Assembly (NCBI GenBank): GCA_016859345.1
Contig: CM029121.1
Span: 11,163,411-11,227,410 of the forward strand
Length of the DNA stretch: 64,000 bases
Origin: Istiophorus platypterus
Lineage: Eukaryota; Chordata; Actinopteri; Istiophoriformes; Istiophoridae
Direction of reading: 5' to 3'
The notes under the pieces are model-generated. The model worked only from the letters and a program-made list of their open reading frames with translations. It was not told where the DNA came from and ran no database searches. Position 1 is the stretch's first letter. The number at the start of each line of letters is the position of its first letter. The position numbers were made by a program, and so were the translations under genes. This document shows positions 59,071 to 64,000 of this stretch, piece after piece.

Positions 59071-61814
59071 TTGTCTGCTCTTTGAATTTTTACATTTCGT
59101 CACATAACTGTTACACATGCACATGCACAAATGTGCATTTTCCATGTCTGTTTGTGTAATTATGACTCCCAGACAGTCAATACAACATAGCCCTTACAGA
59201 TATAAAATTATTAAAAATGAAATATAATGTATAAAAATAGAAATGTGCACGTTGTAGAGATGGCGGTCCAGATGATTGTAAACTAGAGTTAGTATGATAT
59301 GGACAATTTGGCAACAGCAGTACTATCATCAAAACACATATGTTCAGAAGTTAATACTTGAGCATAAATGCACTTGTCAAGCGTTATTTTGTCTGTAAAA
59401 AAGCTAAAAACAGTACACTTGTGTTGGAAAAAATGTTAAATCAAAGTGAATACATAAGAAAATGAATGAATATAAAGGGCCTCACGAAAAAAATTAAAAA
59501 CAAAAAATGAACAAAAGAAAATCAAAATCATGTGTTCTGCTTGTTGATATAAACCCATTAGTCTTCAGTACATCACATAAACAAACAAACAAAAAAATTA
59601 AAGCATAATATACTCATGCTCATGCAAATACAGCGAGATATCTAAAATGATAAATGACCCAGAGAATGCATGTATTTTTTCAAGACCAACATCCAGTACA
59701 AATAAACAATTTTTCATTGCAGTGCCTTATAACAGTATTTAATGACTGACCCTACTGTATAATTATTCAATGTTAAATAAGTGCTTTTATTGATCTTTTG
59801 TCGAAAAAGAATGTAAAACTATACTGCATGCAGTTTAACGCTGTAATGAAAGATGCCAACCCCTTCATTCAAAATGGTCATCTTCATCTCAGTCTTCGTT
59901 TCCTTTGTAAACATGTTCTCGCGTCATGTTCCTAGTGCTATGGAAACCTAACTTCCTCTTATGTGTAGGCACTGTAACCACTCGCATCTCCTGTCATGCC
60001 ATTTGCCAACTCCTGTTTGTCTACACACACACTGAGTAACCTGTAAGTAAAACACCACATTCCAGTACATCTCCTTCTATACACATTTATTTCAACCATG
60101 ATTTTACAAATCTTTCCACTGACATCTTTTGTTAATGTGTCATAAAACCTGCCTATGCTAGTACATTTTCTACTTCCCCTCAAAATGAATGATATCAGAG
60201 CAAAAGCAGGTGGAACAAATGAACAAGTCAGAAACAATCATCTGAATACAACTGCTGTGTATAATCCAGCTTCATAGTGGAAAAAAGGGAAAAAAATAGC
60301 AGTCACGCTTGGAATAATATTCATATAACACAAGGTATGATCTATTTCACCAATAGAAAGGTCAGTAGAAAAAACTGCTGCATTTTGCTTTCATCTATGA
60401 TTGACTGGCATGTTGAGGCCAGGGTAAGCACACGAGCTTCATTCATCCTGTTCCCAAATGGGAGCATACAGACAACGTTGTAACAGCCGCTTTCTAAAGA
60501 GGAAGCCTTTACATTGCTATGTGTTTACAGCACATAAATGATGTTTAGTGTGGCATCAGTCACTTGTCAAAACTGAGTTGTAATGGTACATTAAGAAAAA
60601 AAGATCAGTTTGCTACAGATACAATCCAATTCTTCCCGTTGCTCATTCTTTTTTCCCCCTGATAAATGTACACACTGTGTATATATTATGTGTACATCAT
60701 CATTATCATTCTGTTTATTCTCGGGACAACATAAGGAAAATCCTTATCATCATATTGCCAACACAAATTAATGTATACAATATTAACGGACATCAGTGGT
60801 TCACAAATTGCAGTTTTGGATGCTATTCATTGAGCTGATTCATACAATATCCACTCCACTTCGACTATTGCAGGAAAATCCATTCACAATTGTTGACCTC
60901 AGAGTTTCTGTTTCAAATTAAATAACTCTCAAAATGGACACATTTCATTATTTAAAAGGGATACAAAGCCCCTTCCTACCAAAAAAAAAAAAAAAGAAAG
61001 AAACCAAGACAGAGAAAAGCACTGGTAGCTATTGCTAAGGCAATTCCAAAACATATACTTTATGTACAGAGACCAAGAAAAAAAGGACTCAAAGCTGCAT
61101 AAATTAAGGAAGTGACATCCCCAGTTTTCTTGAAAATGGAAAAACCAGACTCCAGTCCACAGGCAATGTCCGCAACAAATACAATAAAATACAATAAAAT
61201 GAAACACATGGAAGGTGTATGCTTAGAATTCTTTTTTCTATGTGCAGTATCTCAAATAAAATAACCCCATGTTCATCATTGATTTATTATTTCCTATTTA
61301 GGATTGGCCCTCTATTTTAGGATTCACCAATTCTATTAAAAGAGAATATTCTTCAATCAATATGTTCTTCACAAATTACACCCTCACTGCCCCCCTCCCT
61401 TTTAAAACCCATGCCAGCTCCATCATCAACAAAGCATAAACCCTCACAAACACAAAAAGAGCTGGGAAAAAAACACACTCACACACCCTACTATACACCA
61501 GTGCATGATAACCCACCATGCACGACTCTCTTAGGCCTAACTAACCTGGCACACCAGACAAACAAATTGCTGCAAATATCAGTTTGAAAGACTTGGTCCC
61601 ACTGAGAGCCAATTGCTTCAGATCCAGTCAAACACTCAAGTTAGACTTTCTTTCTAAATAACGCACACATTGACCCTTACTAAGTGTCCATTCATTGCTG
61701 ACCACGAAAGCAGTTACACCCCCAGTTTTGGACCCCAACCCTCTGCCTGTCCACTCTCCCAAGCACCTCCTCACTCTTCCCCTCCTGCCCTCACCCATAC
61801 TCTACACTCCTCTC
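59071..61814 (-). other. cd44: cd44 3' UTR and convergent junction with slc1a2
   Basis: The stretch between the likely slc1a2 end and the cd44 stop has no convincing coding frame on either strand. Read on the - strand it should be the cd44 3' UTR. AATAAA signals on the - strand (TTTATT on +) are at 61283-61288, 60714-60719, 60086-60091 and 59786-59791. I cannot choose between them from sequence alone. Confidence 0.45.
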
Positions 61815-62034
61815 TCACTGCAGCTGCCCTTTATCTGCAGACTCCTCTAGCGTGATGACGGTGAACTCCTCTTTTTTGCCGTTCTCCTGGATCTTCTCCT
61901 TGTTCATGAGAGTCACCATCTCCTGCTCTCTCTCCTGGGCCTGGGAGCTGGATGCTGATGCTGATGCTGCAGCGCCGTTCCCCTCGCCGCTGTCTTTGGA
62001 CGTGATCATCAGCGTCTGCCGCTGGCCGCACAAG
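61815..62034 (-). CDS. cd44: cd44 last coding exon, cytoplasmic tail
   Basis: On the - strand the acceptor tgtcag precedes 62034 and the stop TGA is at 61817-61815. With the split codon it encodes SLCGQRQTLMITSKDSGEGN, an Ala/Ser-rich stretch, EQEMVTLMNKEKIQENG and EEFTVITLEESADKG. The juxtamembrane basic residues are where ezrin/radixin/moesin proteins bind in mammals. The acceptor side is preceded by a GT-rich tract (CA repeat on + at 62070-62099). Confidence 0.9.
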
Positions 62035-64000
62035 CTGACACGCACACGCAGAGGCACACACAGACACACAGACACAGACACACACACACACACACACATT
62101 CAGACCCATTCATTTGTTAATGATTTTTTTTTTTTTTTGCCATCCTTAATGTGCAGCAAAATATGTGAAAATTGGAACCCTGACTTTTGCCTACAGTGCA
62201 ATAGCAATAAGACAGAAAAACTGAATTAAAAAAAGCCATTGAGGGCGTACCTTTTTCTTTTGGCTACAGCTGCACACACAAGAAGAATAGCACCAACTGC
62301 CACAATGACTCCAACGATCACCAGCCAGTCTGGATGGAGAAATAACAAGCAACAAGCAAGTCGACAGTGTCAAGGCCGACTCAGTAAGAAATAAAAGTCA
62401 AGAGTCAATAGAGAATGGGTCCAAATAGAAATGTGCTTTTTCCAGACGTCGTGTGGTTTGAGCTCAGGGTGTCGGGGGCAGGGGTGAATGTAGGCCGCTG
62501 CCGCGCACCGCCGCCGAACGTCTTGGCTGTGCGCAAAAGCGGAAAGGGGCGAGAGCGGCCGGCTGCCGAAACCCACGCAGGGAACCGGCCGCGGTCGCTT
62601 CCCCCGGCGAGAGAACACGGGTGATGATGCTGTGACATGTTAAGCAACACTCAGGCTCCTCATTGACTGTTTTAACCCCCCCCCCCCACCTCCATTTGCC
62701 TCTGGAGCGCCGGTGCTGTTTTGATCGGTGCCTGACGCAGCCCGGCCGAGCGCCGTCGGTGCGCTTTTGTACCAGGCAGACGCTCGTTGCGAAAAACCTC
62801 CCGAGTGAAACGTTTAACGGGGGAATTGGTGACGGTTCACGATGTCGACATTGACGGACGCGTGTGCGTCTCTAACGGCGTGAAACCGCTGTGAACGCGG
62901 CCGGAGGTTTGGTGAAGAAACGCGGCCGCTCACCGGAGGAACTCTCCTCGGAATCAGGCGCAGACTGAGGCTCGTCAACCACCCGTCCTTCGCCGTTAGG
63001 TTGTTGCGGAGCTGCAGGTCAATGAAACACAAGGTAAACATTTAGTCTCAGGTACAGGCTATTCACTGACACATTAAACAAATATAAGCACGTTTAAAAC
63101 ATACATTTAGATTAAATATTCGAATTAATTTGTGGCTGTATCACAGAGGATGTCTTTTTTTTTTTAATGCCTTAAATCACACACGCTTTTTCATCTCTTT
63201 ATGAGGCTGCAGGCTTCTGAGGCACCAGATACTGCGAGTACATAATAATTTGATTTATGGATTTTCTTCGAGTAGCAAACCAAACTAATTTTTCTTTTTT
63301 AATGTATTTCAATACCTTTAACAGAAAAGTTTTTACCGACACACTTAATTGTAACCCCTCTTGCATGACAGTGGTAAATTCACTCAGGCCTATTTTGCAA
63401 CAAATTTATTCCACAGCTCAAACTAACACAAGGGGGCACCCTATGTTCTTAAAGTTATCTCAGTACTCCCAAACTTATTGCATCTAATGTAAAGTTGTGT
63501 CATTCTTTAACAAAATGCATTTTGAATTGAGATCAATTTAAGCATCGCCATTGTTCTACTATTACATTTTTGACAAAATAGATAACAGGAAACTTGCAAT
63601 ATAATGCGCTCCAAAAGTTGGAGATAAATGGAGATAAATCAGCACTTATTCTCTTTGATAAAGCCTCAAGAAAAAAATGAAAAAAAAAAAAATTTCTAAT
63701 CACATAGCTTTTGTTCAGGATTGTACTACGTTGTCAGGTGTTGTTATTTAACCCAAATCCTACATAACTTACTGAGTTGAAATCTCATAACAAAATTCTA
63801 CTTGTGCTTTGACTAGTAGGTGCTGAGCACTTGTTGATTTTTGCTTCTGTTTTCTTTACCCTCTTGTGGTACTTGTGGTGTTTCCATTGGCTCTCTGAGA
63901 GAGAATCCTTCCTCCCCTGAGTGGGTTGGCTGCATCCCAGATCCAATGGGCTGGTCCAGATCTCCAGGAGACACTTGAGTGGGGTTTTCATCATCGGGAT
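61815..64000 (-). CDS. cd44: cd44, CD44-like hyaluronan receptor, 3' part (4 exons visible)
   Basis: The single-pass cell-surface receptor CD44 enters from the right edge on the - strand. Visible coding exons in gene order: 64000-63860 (partial), 63011-62934, 62329-62251, 62034-61815. All junctions are GT-AG in compatible phases. They encode a Ser/Thr/Pro/acidic membrane-proximal stem, a transmembrane segment beginning DWLVIVGVIVAVGAILLVC, and a 72-residue tail. Support for CD44: the stem-TM-tail order, the basic juxtamembrane KRKSLCGQRQ (human RRRCGQKKK), VTLMNKEK (human VHLVNKES), and position beside slc1a2 in convergent orientation as in human. The hyaluronan-binding link domain lies outside the window. 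The tail end (EESADKGQLQ) differs from mammalian KIGV. Confidence 0.88.
62070..62099. repeat. (CA)n microsatellite
   Basis: A CA tract on the + strand, within the cd44 intron just upstream (in gene sense) of the last exon. Confidence 0.9.
62251..62329 (-). CDS. cd44: cd44 transmembrane exon
   Basis: On the - strand the acceptor ccatccag precedes 62329 and the donor gtacgc starts at 62250. The 79-base exon encodes DWLVIVGVIVAVGAILLVC and AAVAKRK: about 20 hydrophobic residues and then a basic stop-transfer. The Cys near the cytosolic end and the Cys in SLCGQ match positions palmitoylated in mammalian CD44. Confidence 0.92.
62440..62930. other. CpG-dense GC-rich island within a cd44 intron
   Basis: A GC-rich block stands out from the AT-rich surroundings. 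By my count there are about two dozen CpG in the first 180 bases (62448-62626), and CpG is again frequent at 62700-62930, running up to the 62934-63011 exon. Open frames on both strands through it match nothing I recognise. It could be a CpG island, an alternative promoter or a GC-biased patch. Confidence 0.7.
62934..63011 (-). CDS. cd44: cd44 membrane-proximal stem exon
   Basis: On the - strand the acceptor gacctgcag precedes 63011 and the donor gtgagc starts at 62933; phase 1-1, 78 bases. It encodes PQQPNGEGRVVDEPQSAPDS and then EESSS, joining to DWL of the TM exon. Acidic and Ser/Pro-rich as in other CD44 stems. It is a symmetric exon, so skipping would keep the frame. Confidence 0.85.
63860..64000 (-). 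CDS. cd44: cd44 stem exon, partial at window edge
   Basis: On the - strand the donor gtaaag starts at 63859. The open frame runs to the window edge and encodes DDENPTQVSPGDLDQPIGSG, then THSGEEGFSLREPMETPQVP. Low-complexity, Thr/Ser/Pro/acidic stem sequence, phase-compatible with the next exon. The acceptor is outside the window or not seen. Confidence 0.8.

Noticed and set aside
62370..62854. Open frames on both strands in the CpG-dense block
   Set aside because: GC-rich DNA has few stop codons; no frame shows a domain, and none is bounded by splice sites that join the cd44 frame.
1..64000. tRNA, rRNA, CRISPR arrays, viral or toxin genes
   Set aside because: None was recognised on either strand; the window is vertebrate genic and intergenic DNA.

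Overview
The window is animal, specifically teleost fish, genomic DNA. Spliced genes have GT-AG introns of about 0.1 to 19 kb, the background is AT-rich, and there are long microsatellites and interspersed repeats of a kind common in percomorph (spiny-rayed) fish. Nothing prokaryotic was seen. Species was not determined.

Three vertebrate genes are present, in the relative order and orientation known from human 11p13. (1) pamr1, + strand, 4941-18848: thirteen coding exons of the secreted inactive serine protease PAMR1. The signal-peptide exon was not found. The visible part encodes 1129 residues: a cysteine-rich N-terminal region, CUB, EGF, two sushi domains, a 289-residue cysteine-free charged linker, two more sushi domains and a trypsin-like domain. 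(2) slc1a2, + strand, about 27300-59070: a probable 5' UTR exon, an 18.6 kb first intron, and ten coding exons (46231-54628) encoding a 569-residue glutamate transporter EAAT2/GLT-1, followed by a long 3' UTR. (3) cd44, - strand, entering from the right edge: the last four coding exons (membrane-proximal stem, transmembrane segment, cytoplasmic tail), with the stop at 61815. cd44 and slc1a2 are convergent.

Layout: 1-4940, upstream flank or intron 1 of pamr1, no exon found; 4941-19310, pamr1; 19310-27270, intergenic, no gene found; 27270-27582, probable slc1a2 first exon; 27583-46220, intron 1, rich in microsatellites; 46221-54628, slc1a2 coding exons; 54629-about 59070, 3' UTR; about 59070-61814, cd44 3' UTR and junction; 61815-64000, cd44 end, with a CpG-dense patch inside an intron.

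Most noteworthy: (a) reading through the weak donor of slc1a2 exon 10 gives an alternative C-terminus ending DIETCI, the same PDZ-ligand ending as mammalian GLT-1b; (b) pamr1 has a large charged exon and four sushi domains where mammals have two; (c) the pamr1 catalytic serine is threonine; (d) a possible uORF, created by splicing exon 1 to exon 2, overlaps the slc1a2 start codon; (e) a CpG-dense block lies near the 3' end of cd44. The genes share no pathway: they are a conserved syntenic block of two extracellular/cell-surface proteins flanking a glial/neuronal glutamate transporter.
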